64,000 nt of DNA from Clostridiales bacterium (GTDB lineage: Bacteria > Bacillota > Clostridia > Oscillospirales > Oscillospiraceae): positions 146,236-210,235 of the forward strand of contig JAHZBA010000001.1 of assembly GCA_019423635.1 (NCBI GenBank), written 5' to 3'. The position numbers were made by a program, and so were the translations under genes. Shown here piece by piece: positions 16,432 through 26,309 of this stretch (position 1 is the first letter of the stretch; the number at the start of each line of letters is the position of its first letter). The notes under the pieces were generated by a model. That model was not told the DNA's origin, ran no database searches, and saw nothing but the letters and a program-made list of their open reading frames with translations.

Positions 16432-16761
16432 TCAGCAGCAGCCGCAGCTGCTGTCGGCGCAGGCGATGGTGGGCTCTCCGGCAGTCAGCGTTACGCCGTA
16501 GCGGACCGGCACGGAGACACAGATCTGCTGGGTCATGGTCACCACGCAGCGGCTGCCGTCGGCCTCGGTGACACAGGTGATGCAGGGGCTTCCCTGGCAG
16601 GACACCGTGACCGTGCCCACGGAGGCGGCAGGGGTCAGCACCAGCGGCGCGGCGATGTCCACGCACTGGGTGCCGGTCTTGCTGCACCCGCCGGCGGGAC
16701 AGTTCTCCTCCACTTGACAGCTCAGGAGCGGTTCATGTTCATATGCCTCACTGATACGCAA
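16432..16761 (-). CDS. Small cysteine-rich protein, function unknown
   Basis: This product has about 109 residues, of which about 13 are cysteines, and ends in SSCGCC. Between the cysteine clusters it has repeated beta-type segments (VDIAAPLVLTP, TQQICVSVPVRYG). These resemble small Cys-rich proteins of spore-forming Clostridia with SPOCS-like strands; that link is weak. TTG 16761 is preferred as the start because GAGGG lies 6 bases before it; ATG 16806 is in frame but has no ribosome binding site. No signal peptide or membrane segment is visible. It stands alone between the ncRNA candidate and a MATE gene on the other strand. Confidence 0.55.
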   Translation of the reverse strand: MRISEAYEHEPLLSCQVEENCPAGGCSKTGTQCVDIAAPLVLTPAASVGTVTVSCQGSPCITCVTEADGSRCVVTMTQQICVSVPVRYGVTLTAGEPTIACADSSCGCC

Positions 16762-17084
16762 AGCGATCCCTCGTTTCCTGAGGAACGGCCCCCCTCTTTC
16801 GGACATAGAGAACGGAAAAAGGAATCACACCTTTTCCAACAGCGCCTCTACAGTCCGTTGGTTATGGCTCCCGGCCCGGACTGCGGCCGTCGTATTTACG
16901 GCCGGCCGCGGTACAATTTTGCCGCGGAGGGGAAAAGAACCTGAATCATTCTTTTCGCGTTGCTCGACGATAGGGCGGCAGTTCCTGAAATGGTACCTGG
17001 TTTGGTACGCTTCATCCTATGCCGGAGGAGAGCGGCCTGCGCCTGTACCGCCGATTTTTTTGACTTCCGTTTTGGGCGAGGGTG

Positions 17085-17093
17085 TGTTATAAT
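17085..17093 (+). promoter_or_regulatory. Extended -10 promoter of the MATE gene
   Basis: TGTTATAAT is an extended -10 box 35 bases before the ATG. TTGACT at 17060 is 22 bases away, too far for a normal -35. Nothing else was recognised in the 366 bases between the start chosen for the Cys-rich gene (16761) and this MATE gene. Confidence 0.5.
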
Positions 17094-17127
17094 TTCGTTA
17101 AGAAACAGAAAACACGGGGAGTTAGAC

Positions 17128-18489
17128 ATGGACGAGAAACAGGAACAGAAATTTCATGACATGACGGAACTGCCGGTGAGCCGTCTGGTGTGCCGCCTGG
17201 CGCTGCCCTGCATCATCAGTATGCTGGTTACGGCCTTTTACAACATGGCGGACACCTTCTTTGTGGGCCGGCTGGAGAGCAACAGCGCCACCGGTGCCGT
17301 GGGCGTGGTGTTCTCCATGATGGCGGTGATTCAGGCGGTGGGCTTCTTCTTCGGCCACGGCAGCGGCAACTTCATCTCCCGGGAGCTGGGGCGGCAGAAT
17401 CTGGAGGACGCCTCCAATATGGCCGCTACCGGATTTTTCTCCGCCCTGGGGGCGGGGCTTCTCATCTGCGTTCTGGGTCAGATTTTTTTGGAGCCTCTGG
17501 CCTATCTGCTGGGGTCCACGGACACGATTTTGCCCTACGCCAAGGCCTATCTGCGGATCATCCTGCTGGGTGCGCCGTGGATGACGGCCTCCCTGGTCCT
17601 GAATAACCAGCTGCGGTTCCAGGGCAGTGCGGCCTATGCCATGGTGGGCATCACCAGCGGCGCGGTGCTGAATATCGGACTGGACCCTCTGCTGATCTTC
17701 GTGTTCGACATGGGGGTGGCCGGCGCGGCCTGGGCCACCATCATTAGCCAGCTGGTCAGCTTTTTCCTCCTGCTGATGGGCTGTACCCGAGGCGGCAATC
17801 TGGAGATCCACATCTCCCGGGTTCAGAGAAAATGGTCCTATTACCAGATGATTATCCGGGGCGGCCTGCCCTCCCTGGCCCGCCAGGGCCTTGCCAGCGT
17901 GGCCACCATCTGCCTGAACTGGGCCATCCGGCCCCATGGGGACGCCGCCATTGCCGCCATGGGCGTGGTCCAGCGGCTGATGATGTTCGGCGGCTCGGCG
18001 ATGATCGGCTTCGGCCAGGGCTTTCAGCCGGTGTGCGGCTTCAACTACGGCGCCCGGCTCTATACCCGTGTGAAGGAGGGCTTCTGGTTCTGCGTGAAGA
18101 CCTCCACCGCCTTTTTGCTGGCGGTTGGCGGGCTGGGAATTCTCTTTGCGCCCCAGCTGATCGCCCTGTTCCGAAACGACCCGGAGGTGATCTCCGTAGG
18201 GGCGGCGGCTCTGCGGTTCCAGTGTGCCACCTTCTGCCTCTCGGGCTGGGTGGTTATGAGCAACATGATGCTCCAGACCATCGGCCGGACGGTGCCGGCG
18301 ACCTTCCTGGCCATGGCCCGGCAGGGGATCTTCTTCATTCCTCTGGTGTGGCTCCTCTCCATGACCCTGGGTCTTCTGGGGGTGCAGATGACCCAGGCGG
18401 TCTCCGATGTGCTGACGATGCTCTGCGCCATCCCCATTCAGCTGCGGGTACTGCGGCAGCTGGATGTGCCGGACGGCACGCCGCTGTGA
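17128..18489 (+). CDS. MATE-family efflux transporter
   Basis: The 453-residue protein is a 12-helix MATE (NorM/DinF superfamily) transporter that would export drugs or metabolites in exchange for Na+ or H+. It shows the two-lobe repeat: LALPCIISMLVTAFYNMADTFFVG near residue 25 in the first half and GLPSLARQGLASV near 245 in the second. FQPVCGFNYGA near 300 is a family signature. ATG 17128 has GGGGAG upstream; the open frame to 16960 has no membrane protein character. It is monocistronic and closed by terminator hairpins. Confidence 0.88.
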   Translation: MDEKQEQKFHDMTELPVSRLVCRLALPCIISMLVTAFYNMADTFFVGRLESNSATGAVGVVFSMMAVIQAVGFFFGHGSGNFISRELGRQNLEDASNMAATGFFSALGAGLLICVLGQIFLEPLAYLLGSTDTILPYAKAYLRIILLGAPWMTASLVLNNQLRFQGSAAYAMVGITSGAVLNIGLDPLLIFVFDMGVAGAAWATIISQLVSFFLLLMGCTRGGNLEIHISRVQRKWSYYQMIIRGGLPSLARQGLASVATICLNWAIRPHGDAAIAAMGVVQRLMMFGGSAMIGFGQGFQPVCGFNYGARLYTRVKEGFWFCVKTSTAFLLAVGGLGILFAPQLIALFRNDPEVISVGAAALRFQCATFCLSGWVVMSNMMLQTIGRTVPATFLAMARQGIFFIPLVWLLSMTLGLLGVQMTQAVSDVLTMLCAIPIQLRVLRQLDVPDGTPL

Positions 18490-18544
18490 TCAGTACAGAC
18501 TGTCCAAAAAGGCAGAAAAGTGGTTCGACGGGAAGGAAGGGTGT

Positions 18545-18575
18545 GTGCGGGAAACCCAGGAAGGGTTTCCCGCAC
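18545..18575 (+). terminator. Terminator of the MATE gene
   Basis: 13-bp perfect stem GTGCGGGAAACCC with its complement (18563-18575), loop of 5 bases, followed by CATTTTAAT. Confidence 0.75.
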
Positions 18576-18585
18576 CATTTTAATC

Positions 18586-18660
18586 CAGGATTTGCAGAAC
18601 TTTTTGAAGTTCTGCAAATCCTGTTCAGCTTGTCGAAAAAAATTTTTCGACAAGCTGAAC
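18586..18660. repeat. Two consecutive long perfect hairpins
   Basis: A 17-bp stem (18586-18602 with 18607-18623, CAGGATTTGCAGAACTT arm) is followed without a gap by an 18-bp stem (18623-18640 with 18643-18660, GTTCAGCTTGTCGAAAAA arm). They lie between two terminators and are more than termination needs. Confidence 0.6.
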
Positions 18661-18693
18661 CGCCCCACCGTATCAGCGGTGGGGCGGTTTTTC
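18660..18693 (+). terminator. Second terminator in the MATE/yycI gap
   Basis: CCGCCCCACCG with CGGTGGGGCGG, 6-base loop, followed by TTTTT on the plus strand. Confidence 0.75.
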
Positions 18694-18705
18694 TCTGGGG
18701 GATGG

Positions 18706-19515
18706 TCAGCCTGCGGCGGCTGTGCCGGTGATGCAGTTTACATAATACTTGCTGGCGTCCGTCACAATGCACCAGGCCGGGGCCAGGGACAGCGCGGAGG
18801 CGGTGGAGCCCTGGAGCTCATAGCAGAGATACAGATCCGTCACGGCGGAGACCACGGCGTAACTCTCCCGGCGCATCTGCTGGAAGGCGGTGAGGGCGGC
18901 GGCGGCGGACAGGGGCTCCCGGTCCTCCGCGACGGCGGTGCCCTCCCCCGGCAGCAGTGTGCCGCTGACAGTCAGGAGTTTTCCATGGTCCATGGTGAAG
19001 AGGAGCGTGCAGTTGTAGACCGGACGCTTTCCGTAGAGACAGACGGCCGTACCGGTGCCGGTTCCCTCACTGTCCAGGGCAAAGACGGGTTCTTCGCAGG
19101 AAAAGCGTTTGCAGAACTCCCGGCAGCGGGCTATGCCGTCGTCGGAGGTCAGGGAGCCCACCATGTCGAAGGCGCCGTTGGAGCGGAACTGCGCGACGCC
19201 GGCCTCTGTGGAGTAGATATAGGTGCCGTCGTCCTGGGCGCTGCGGACCGCACCGGTGCCCAGGAAAAACGCCGCGGCCTCTTTCTCCCGCTCCAGATTC
19301 CGGGACAGCGACAAGGAGGGGGGAGGCGTCTCGTGGGAGATCACGTCGGGCTCCAGCGTCATGCCGTCGGCGGCGAAGAGGGCCACCAGCTGCGCCTCGG
19401 ACCGGTGGCGGCTGCGCACAGCGGCCGTTTGGCGCATGGCCAGAGAGCCCAGCAGAAAAGCGTTCAGCAGGACGAGAATCATGATGATGATGTTTTTCAA
19501 AAGACGCCGGTCCAA
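18706..19515 (-). CDS. yycI: YycI-like regulator of the WalK kinase
   Basis: The 269-residue protein has one N-terminal membrane helix (MILVLLNAFLLGSLA near residue 11) and a large extracytoplasmic domain, the architecture of YycI. It sits after yycH and walK. In Bacillus YycH and YycI form a membrane complex that restrains WalK. Similarity is by architecture and context more than by residues. The start is TTG 19515 with CGGGGTG 6 bases upstream; the longer frame lies inside yycH. It is the last gene of the operon and is followed by hairpins. Confidence 0.72.
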   Translation of the reverse strand: MDRRLLKNIIIMILVLLNAFLLGSLAMRQTAAVRSRHRSEAQLVALFAADGMTLEPDVISHETPPPSLSLSRNLEREKEAAAFFLGTGAVRSAQDDGTYIYSTEAGVAQFRSNGAFDMVGSLTSDDGIARCREFCKRFSCEEPVFALDSEGTGTGTAVCLYGKRPVYNCTLLFTMDHGKLLTVSGTLLPGEGTAVAEDREPLSAAAALTAFQQMRRESYAVVSAVTDLYLCYELQGSTASALSLAPAWCIVTDASKYYVNCITGTAAAG

Positions 19516-19549
19516 GTGTTCACCCCGCAGTGTCGGTAATTTGGGCGGA

Positions 19550-20809
19550 TTACTCCGCCAGCCATTGGGCGGCGGCCGTGCCTGCGCCGCTGTCGGTATA
19601 GCCGATGAACAGCTCCGCGCCCTCCTGCCGGGCGGCAATGGCCAGAGCCTGCCGCAGAGGCAGCAGCAAAGAGTTGGTGCCGTTGGCCGTGTACTGCCGG
19701 ACGCGGATGGTCATGGAGGCGACGCTGCAACCTGCGAGACTGACCTGTGCGGCGCCCTGTCCGTCGGCCAGATGGACCGGAACGCCGCCCACTTGGTAAC
19801 CGTATTGCAGCACCGTGGCGGTGCCCACCTGCCGGATGCTCTCCAGGTACAAGGCGGCCTCGCCGGCAGTGGGGGAGAGGAGACCGTTTAAGAGGGCACC
19901 GACGCCGACAGCCGCCTCCAGCTGCGTGGGGCGGTCCTCCTCTGCGGCAATGGACAGCACCGGGTCCCCGCCGCTCTTGTAGACAATGGTGCCGTCGGGG
20001 TGAATCCGCAGTGTGCGGCCGCTCTCTGTCACCACCTCTGCGCCGCCGGCGTCCGTGTAGCGGTTCTGGGTATTGGGATTGAAGCCCAGACTGGCCAGCA
20101 GCCGGCTGGTATCCGACAGGGGGACGGAGACGGAGAGCTCCGGCAGAACCGGCAGCTCCTCCAAAAGGAGGGTGCAGGGCGCCGCCGCCTGTGCCGCCGG
20201 GTCGTCGATGTGTTCAAAGGCGAAGGTGGTGCTGCCCAGCTCATAGTGATTGACCGCCTCCTCCAGAACCTGCGGGGAGAGGGCCGTTTCACAGCGGAGA
20301 TAGGAGTCGTTCTCGTCCAGCAAATAGAGCGTCACAGAGCCCTGCCGCTCCGCCAGAACCAGCCGCCGGGCGGAGACGGATTCCGCTCCGTCGGTCTGCA
20401 CCATCTGAGAGAGGACGGACAGGGGGAGCGGTGTGAGGAAGTCGTAGTAGACCGAGGTACTCTCCAGGGCCTGGAGAAAGGTTTGCTGGTCGCTGGCGCT
20501 GTAAGTCCGCACAGAACCAAGGGCCTGCTCCAGCAGACCCCGCAGAGGCTCGAAGGTCTCATCGGCTGTGGTGAGGGTCACGCTGCCGTAGCGGCCGAAA
20601 GAGCCGCCGGTGACGGCGACCCGGACCGGGGCGATCAGGGTGAACCCGCTCTGACTGGGGGCGGCGCCTCCCGTGTTCCCCTCTGACAGGAAATCAACGC
20701 CCAGATTGTAGATCTGTGTCTGGGCGAACAGCAGCACCGCAGTCACCGACAGCACCGCGATGGTGAGATTCTGGATAAAATCCAGGCGTTTCCGGCGACC
20801 CTCGCTCAT
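19550..20809 (-). CDS. yycH: YycH-like regulator of the WalK kinase
   Basis: The 419-residue protein has an N-terminal helix (IAVLSVTAVLLFAQTQIY near residue 17) and a long extracytoplasmic region, as in YycH. Its start overlaps the walK stop by four bases, so the two are co-translated. The C-terminal half (ESIRQVGTATVLQYGYQVGGVPV) has the YycH-type repeat fold seen also in YycI. The role, sensing at the membrane and adjusting WalK, is inferred from the family. Confidence 0.75.
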   Translation of the reverse strand: MSEGRRKRLDFIQNLTIAVLSVTAVLLFAQTQIYNLGVDFLSEGNTGGAAPSQSGFTLIAPVRVAVTGGSFGRYGSVTLTTADETFEPLRGLLEQALGSVRTYSASDQQTFLQALESTSVYYDFLTPLPLSVLSQMVQTDGAESVSARRLVLAERQGSVTLYLLDENDSYLRCETALSPQVLEEAVNHYELGSTTFAFEHIDDPAAQAAAPCTLLLEELPVLPELSVSVPLSDTSRLLASLGFNPNTQNRYTDAGGAEVVTESGRTLRIHPDGTIVYKSGGDPVLSIAAEEDRPTQLEAAVGVGALLNGLLSPTAGEAALYLESIRQVGTATVLQYGYQVGGVPVHLADGQGAAQVSLAGCSVASMTIRVRQYTANGTNSLLLPLRQALAIAARQEGAELFIGYTDSGAGTAAAQWLAE

Positions 20810-22614
20810 GGCCGCTCCCCTCCGCTCTGTCCCCGCTGGGCGATGGGCAGCGTCAGGCGGATGGTGGTGCCGGGGCCCTCGTGGGGCACCAGGGCAATCA
20901 CGCCGTCATGGCGCTGGACGATCTCCCGGGCGATGGAAAGCCCCAGACCGGTGCCGCCGGACTCCCGGGACCGGGCCTTGTCCACCCGGTAGAAGCGCTC
21001 GAAGATCCGCTCCCGGTCCTTCTCCGGGATTCCGATGCCGTCGTCCTGCACCTCCATCCAGACAGTCTCCTCCCCGGCGCCGGAGAGGATACGGATGTGT
21101 CCGCCGTCCGGGGTGTATTTGATGGCGTTGCCGATGATGTTCATCATCACCTGTTCCAGCCGGCTCCGGTCCCCCACAATCAAGGGCAGGCTCTCCGGCG
21201 GGTCGTAGGTCAGCTCATGGCCCCGCTGCTTGGCGTTCAGGGCATTGGCCCGGACCACGCTCTCAATGGCCTCCCCGAAGGGGAAGCGGGAGAGGGACAG
21301 CTCCGCGTTGCCCGCGTCCAGACGGCTGAGGGTCAGCAGGTCCTGCACAATATGGGTCATGCGGTCGGCCTCGTTGATGATAATGTCCAAAAAGCTGTTG
21401 GCCGTCTCCTGGGGGATGTCGCCGCCTGCGTCCCGCAGGGTCTCAGCATAGCTGCGGACGTTGGTGAGGGGGGTCCGCAGCTCATGGGAGACGTTGGCCA
21501 CGAATTCCTTGCGGCGCTCCTCGTTGCGGTGCTGCTCCGTCACGTCGTGGAGCATGATGAGAACGCCCCCCTTTTCGTGGTCGGAGAAGGGAGCCAGATA
21601 GATGTCCAGAGTCCGCTCGCCCGCCCGCAGCTCCTCTTCCACGTAGTTGGGGCGGCGGAGGGCCAGAATCTCCTCAAAGGGGTGCATGTCCCCCAGGAGC
21701 TCTTCATAGGTGCAGTCCGGCTCCACGGTCCGCTGCAGCAGCGCATTGGCGGCGGGGTTGCAGTGGATAAGGTAGCCCTGGTGGTCAAAGGCCACCACAC
21801 CGTCGGTCATGTGGAGGAACAATGTGTCCAGTTTGTTGCGCTCGTTCTCCACCGCCGCCAGCGTGGACTGGAGGACTCCGGCCATCTCGTTGAAGGTGCC
21901 GGTGAGGATGCCGATCTCGTCGGTGGACTCCACCGGCAGGGCGCTGTCAAAGTCCCCGGCAGCCACCCGCTCCGCCCCGGCGGTGAGCTTTTCAATGGGG
22001 CCCACCATGGTCTTGGAGAGCAGGAAGCTCAAAAGAACGGCGATCAGCAGTCCGATGATGAGGGACTGCATGATGATGGTAAAGAGCTGGGCGTTGAGGC
22101 CGGACACCGTGTCCTTGTTGTCCAGAATGTAGATGATGTAGGCGTGGTCCCCGCCCATAATGGGGATGGCCGCGTCCATGTAGTCGGCGGTGATGTCGCT
22201 GTCGGCGCCTACGGTGGTCTCGTCCCCTGCGGCTACGGCGTTCCGGGCGGTGAGCAGGTTGGCGCTCTGTTCCCTGGGCAGAGCATCCTGGTCGGCGGAC
22301 CCGGCCAGATAGCTGCCGGTGGCGCCGTCCAGCAAAAAGTAATTGCGGCTGCGGTAGTCGATGCCAAGGGCGCCGGCGTTGGTGTCCAGGATCTCCTTGA
22401 CCAGCTCCACGCCGTTTTCCTCGGCGGCTGCGGTGCGCAGATCCGCCACGAAGTCCCGCCGCTCCTGGCCGAAGACGCTGTTCATCTGCTGGTAGAAGGT
22501 GTCAATGTAAAAGCTGGAGACGTTCATGGTCAAAAAGGCCCCCACCACTGCCATCAGCGAGGTGATCAGCAGCAGAAGGATCAGTGTCAGCTTCATATGA
22601 AGACTTTTAAACAT
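20806..22614 (-). CDS. walK: Sensor histidine kinase WalK/PhoR type
   Basis: The 602-residue membrane kinase has a first helix at about 8-30, an extracytoplasmic sensor (about 31-180), a second helix (about 183-205), HAMP (about 205-255) and PAS (about 260-370). The HisKA motif VANVSHELRTPLTNVRS (phospho-His near 385) is followed by a HATPase domain with NIIGNAIKYTP and DDGIGIPEKD. This is the full WalK layout, the kinase controlling cell-wall turnover genes in Bacillota. ATG 22614 has AAGGAGG 7 bases upstream. It lies between walR and yycH in one operon. PhoR is the nearest alternative; the yycH/yycI neighbours favour WalK. Confidence 0.85.
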   Translation of the reverse strand: MFKSLHMKLTLILLLLITSLMAVVGAFLTMNVSSFYIDTFYQQMNSVFGQERRDFVADLRTAAAEENGVELVKEILDTNAGALGIDYRSRNYFLLDGATGSYLAGSADQDALPREQSANLLTARNAVAAGDETTVGADSDITADYMDAAIPIMGGDHAYIIYILDNKDTVSGLNAQLFTIIMQSLIIGLLIAVLLSFLLSKTMVGPIEKLTAGAERVAAGDFDSALPVESTDEIGILTGTFNEMAGVLQSTLAAVENERNKLDTLFLHMTDGVVAFDHQGYLIHCNPAANALLQRTVEPDCTYEELLGDMHPFEEILALRRPNYVEEELRAGERTLDIYLAPFSDHEKGGVLIMLHDVTEQHRNEERRKEFVANVSHELRTPLTNVRSYAETLRDAGGDIPQETANSFLDIIINEADRMTHIVQDLLTLSRLDAGNAELSLSRFPFGEAIESVVRANALNAKQRGHELTYDPPESLPLIVGDRSRLEQVMMNIIGNAIKYTPDGGHIRILSGAGEETVWMEVQDDGIGIPEKDRERIFERFYRVDKARSRESGGTGLGLSIAREIVQRHDGVIALVPHEGPGTTIRLTLPIAQRGQSGGERP

Positions 22615-22680
22615 GGCGGGGCCTCCTTTTATGCGCCGGGGGAGCGGGCCATGATGGCGGCCGGTGCAACGGGTCAGCCG

Positions 22681-23391
<711 letters not shown>

Positions 23392-23409
23392 AGATATCTC
23401 TCCTCCGTA

Positions 23410-23958
23410 TTAAAGATCCAGCTGGACCTTGGCTTTCAGCACGGACACCACCGTTTTGGCGTCCTCAATTTCGCCGGTCAGGCAGCGGTGAACCATCTCG
23501 TTGAAGGGGATGCGCTCCACCTGCAAGAATTCGTCGGGGTCCAGGTGCTGCTGCTCCATCCGAAGGCCCCGGGCCAAAAAGAGGTGCAGCGTCTCGGTGT
23601 AGCAGCCGGGAGCCGGCAGAATTCTGCCCAGGGGCAAAAAGACCTCCGGAACCGCCCCCGTCTCCTCCCAGAGCTCCCGCAGGGCCCCGGTGGCCGGGTC
23701 CTCGCCGGGGTCCAGCTTGCCGGCAGGGATCTCCAGCAGCGTCCGGCCCAGCACGTAGCGGTATTGCGTGACCACCAGCACGTTATTTCGCTCATCCAGA
23801 GGCAGCACCGCCACGCCGTCGCAGTGGTCCACCACCTCGCGGATGGAGGTGTTCCCGTTGGGAAGCAGTACCTGGTCCACATGGACCTGTACCAGCTTGC
23901 CGGAAAATTTGTCCTCACGGCTGAGGGTCTTCTCCGTCAGATCAACGCACTCCTTCAT
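23410..23958 (-). CDS. NUDIX hydrolase, ADP-ribose pyrophosphatase type
   Basis: The 182-residue protein has the full Nudix box, with GKLDPGED leading to RELWEETG (GX5EX7REUXEEXGU) near residue 80-102. VTQYRYVLG and IPAGKLD before it are typical of NudF-type enzymes that split ADP-ribose to AMP and ribose 5-phosphate. PGCYTETLHLFLA after the box fits the same group. ATG 23958 has AAGGGGTG upstream; the open frame further up enters the promoter region. It leads the wal operon, but no functional link is obvious. Confidence 0.85.
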   Translation of the reverse strand: MKECVDLTEKTLSREDKFSGKLVQVHVDQVLLPNGNTSIREVVDHCDGVAVLPLDERNNVLVVTQYRYVLGRTLLEIPAGKLDPGEDPATGALRELWEETGAVPEVFLPLGRILPAPGCYTETLHLFLARGLRMEQQHLDPDEFLQVERIPFNEMVHRCLTGEIEDAKTVVSVLKAKVQLDL

Positions 23959-24069
23959 AACACAGCACCCCTTATGTTTCTCTCCAAGCGCCGCATCTGC
24001 GGCCATCTGCGGCAAAAACGCCGCGGAAAATGTTGAAATTCTTTTCAGCTTGCTGGACAATACTCTCTA

Positions 24070-24098
24070 AAAATATCACAGTTTCAGGGGAATGTCAA
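24070..24098 (-). promoter_or_regulatory. Promoter of nudF-wal operon
   Basis: Minus-strand perfect TTGACA (24093-24098), 17-base spacer, TATTTT (24070-24075). The 359-base gap to the next gene otherwise holds only the terminator at 24212-24257. Confidence 0.75.
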
Positions 24099-24211
24099 AG
24101 GCGGCCGGAGAAAATCTGAGCGGGGAGGGACTTATGCGGGAGAACCGGAGGACATTCTGCACGGTTTGGCCCTGGAAAACTCGCATGGATTCCGGGTTAA
24201 GAGCGGCCAAA

Positions 24212-24257
24212 ACGCGGCAGAGCGGTGACAGAGATGTCTGCCATCGCTCTGCCGCGT
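24212..24257 (-). terminator. Terminator of the MacAB-like operon
   Basis: 13-bp stem ACGCGGCAGAGCG (24212-24224) with 24245-24257 and an inner CAGA/TCTG pair, followed on the minus strand by TTTTGG. Confidence 0.8.
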
Positions 24258-24317
24258 GCTTATGCGGGGACGCCGGGCGGGCGGCCGCGGCGCGTGCGAG
24301 CCGGGAGTTTATTGGGA

Positions 24318-25571
24318 TTACTCATATCGCAGTGCGTCAATGGGATTGAGCTTCGCGGCCTTGTTGGCGGGGAGATATCCGAACAGCACGCCGATGCCCA
24401 CGGACACGCCGAAGCTGATGAGTACGGCGCTGAGGGTGGGGGTTGCGTTGAAGGTGACGCCGCTGGCGCCCATAGACGATACCAGCATCCCGCCCAGCAG
24501 CGTTCCGATGCCTGTGGCCACCAGACACCCGAAGACAATGCCCAGCAGGCCGCCCAGGGCGGAGGTGGTGCCGGCTTCAATGATGAACTGGCTGCGGATA
24601 TCCCGCCGCTTGGCCCCCAGGGACTTCCGAATACCGATCTCACGGGTCCGCTCCGTGACGGACACCAGCATGATGTTCATGATGCCGATGCCGCCCACCA
24701 GCAGGCTGATGGCCGCAATGGCCACCAGCACCGTCATGGCCACGCCCATCATGGCGTTGATCTGCGCCACCTGCTCCGCCATGGTCTGGATGAAGAAGAG
24801 ACTGCCGTTGTCGCTGTACTGCTCCCCGTAGAAGTCCAGCATCATCTCCGTCAGAAGCTCCTTGGCCAGGCCCGAGGTCTCCCGGGAGGTGCAGGTGAGC
24901 TGAAAGAGCTGGATCTGGCAGGTGCCGGAGAGCTGCATGGCGTTTTCATAGGGGATGTACACCATGTCGTCGCCGCCGCCCTCCTCCATGATTTCATTGG
25001 CCTGCTTGATGACGCCGATCACCGTATATTTGATGCCGCCGATGGTGAGCTGTTTGTCCAGGGCGTCCCCATGGAAGGCCTCCTGCTCCAGATAGGCGCC
25101 GATGATGCAGACGTTGTGCCGCTGGAGCACATCCACATAGGTGAGGAAGCGTCCCTTGGCCAGGGTGTCTCCGTCCAGGGTGGTGCAGGTCTCCGGGCGG
25201 TAGAAGGCCTCACTGACGCCGTAGATGTTGGTTTTCTTAAATTCCTCGTGGTCCTTTCGCACGCCGGAGCCGCCGCCCACCCAGGGGGTGACGCCCACAA
25301 AGACGTCGGGGCGGCTCTCCACCAGGTCGTAGATCTCCTGGGCGTCCAGTGCCAGCGCTCCGCCGCCGAAGCCCCAGTTGTAGGCGTAAATCTGGTTGAT
25401 GCCCACCTTCTCCACCTGCTGCTCCACCATGCCGGTGAGGCCGTTGCCAAGGGAGATGATGATAATCACCGCCCCCACGCCGATGATGATGCCAAGCATC
25501 GTCAGGCACGCCCGCAGCTTGCTGGTCTGGAGGGACTTGATGGCCAGCTTGAAGGACTGGGTAAAATTCAT
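24318..25571 (-). CDS. MacB-like ABC transporter permease
   Basis: The 417-residue protein has the FtsX/MacB layout: an N-terminal helix (LTMLGIIIGVGAVIIIISLG near residue 25), a large extracytoplasmic MacB_PCD domain, then three C-terminal helices. VTERTREIGIRKSLGAKRRDI, between helices two and three, is the conserved cytoplasmic loop. Such permeases work as dimers with one ATPase to expel peptides, drugs or lipoproteins. It overlaps the ATPase gene by four bases. The ATPase is encoded separately here, unlike the fused E. coli MacB. Confidence 0.88.
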   Translation of the reverse strand: MNFTQSFKLAIKSLQTSKLRACLTMLGIIIGVGAVIIIISLGNGLTGMVEQQVEKVGINQIYAYNWGFGGGALALDAQEIYDLVESRPDVFVGVTPWVGGGSGVRKDHEEFKKTNIYGVSEAFYRPETCTTLDGDTLAKGRFLTYVDVLQRHNVCIIGAYLEQEAFHGDALDKQLTIGGIKYTVIGVIKQANEIMEEGGGDDMVYIPYENAMQLSGTCQIQLFQLTCTSRETSGLAKELLTEMMLDFYGEQYSDNGSLFFIQTMAEQVAQINAMMGVAMTVLVAIAAISLLVGGIGIMNIMLVSVTERTREIGIRKSLGAKRRDIRSQFIIEAGTTSALGGLLGIVFGCLVATGIGTLLGGMLVSSMGASGVTFNATPTLSAVLISFGVSVGIGVLFGYLPANKAAKLNPIDALRYE

Positions 25572-26305
25572 GAGTTCGCCGCCTCCTCTTCTTCCTGGGC
25601 CTGAACCACCGCCTGGGGGTCATGGGCGTCGCCGTCATAGATGATCCGGCCGTCCTGGAGGCGGACGATCCGCTTGGCCTTCACGGCAATGGAGTTATCG
25701 TGGGTGATGAGGACCACCGTGTCTCCCTCCTGGTTCAGCTTCTGCAAAAAGCCCAGCACCTCCCGGCCCGTCCGGGAGTCCAGGGCGCCGGTGGGCTCGT
25801 CGGCCAGAATCAGACTGGGATTCCCCGCCAGAGCCCGGGCGATGGAGACCCGCTGCTGCTGGCCGCCGGAGAGCTGGCTGGGGAGATTCCTCCGTTTGTC
25901 CTGGAGGCCCACCCGCTCCAGCGAGTGGATGGCCCGTTCCCGGCGCTCCTCCGGGGAGATGCCGGCATACAGCAGGGGCAGCTCCACGTTTTCCTGAACC
26001 GTGAGCTTGGGAATCAGGTTGTATTGCTGGAAGATGAAGCCCAGCATCTTGTTGCGGATCTCCGCCTGCTGGTCGTCATTCATGGTGGAGACGTCTACGC
26101 CGCCCAGGTGATAGGTGCCGGAGGTGGGGACGTCCAGGCAGCCGATGATGTTCATGGCCGTGGACTTGCCGGAGCCGGACTGGCCCACAATGGCCACAAA
26201 CTCCCCGGTGTCAATGGTGAGGTTGATGCCGTCCAGGGCGTGGACCGCCTCGCTGCCCATCTGATAGATTTTATAGATATTTCGCAGTTCGATCAGATGT
26301 TCCAC
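25568..26305 (-). CDS. MacB-like ABC transporter ATPase
   Basis: The 245-residue ATPase has Walker A (GQSGSGKST near residue 41), the Q-loop FIFQQYNLIP, the signature LSGGQQQR near 145, Walker B LILADEPTGALD and the H-loop ITHD. The LolD/MacB subfamily is shown by the LSGGQQQRVSIARAL stretch and by the neighbouring MacB permease. The start is GTG 26305 with GGGAGG 8 bases upstream, only four bases after the stop of the MacA-like gene. Confidence 0.92.
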   Translation of the reverse strand: MEHLIELRNIYKIYQMGSEAVHALDGINLTIDTGEFVAIVGQSGSGKSTAMNIIGCLDVPTSGTYHLGGVDVSTMNDDQQAEIRNKMLGFIFQQYNLIPKLTVQENVELPLLYAGISPEERRERAIHSLERVGLQDKRRNLPSQLSGGQQQRVSIARALAGNPSLILADEPTGALDSRTGREVLGFLQKLNQEGDTVVLITHDNSIAVKAKRIVRLQDGRIIYDGDAHDPQAVVQAQEEEEAANS

Positions 26306-26309
26306 GTGC

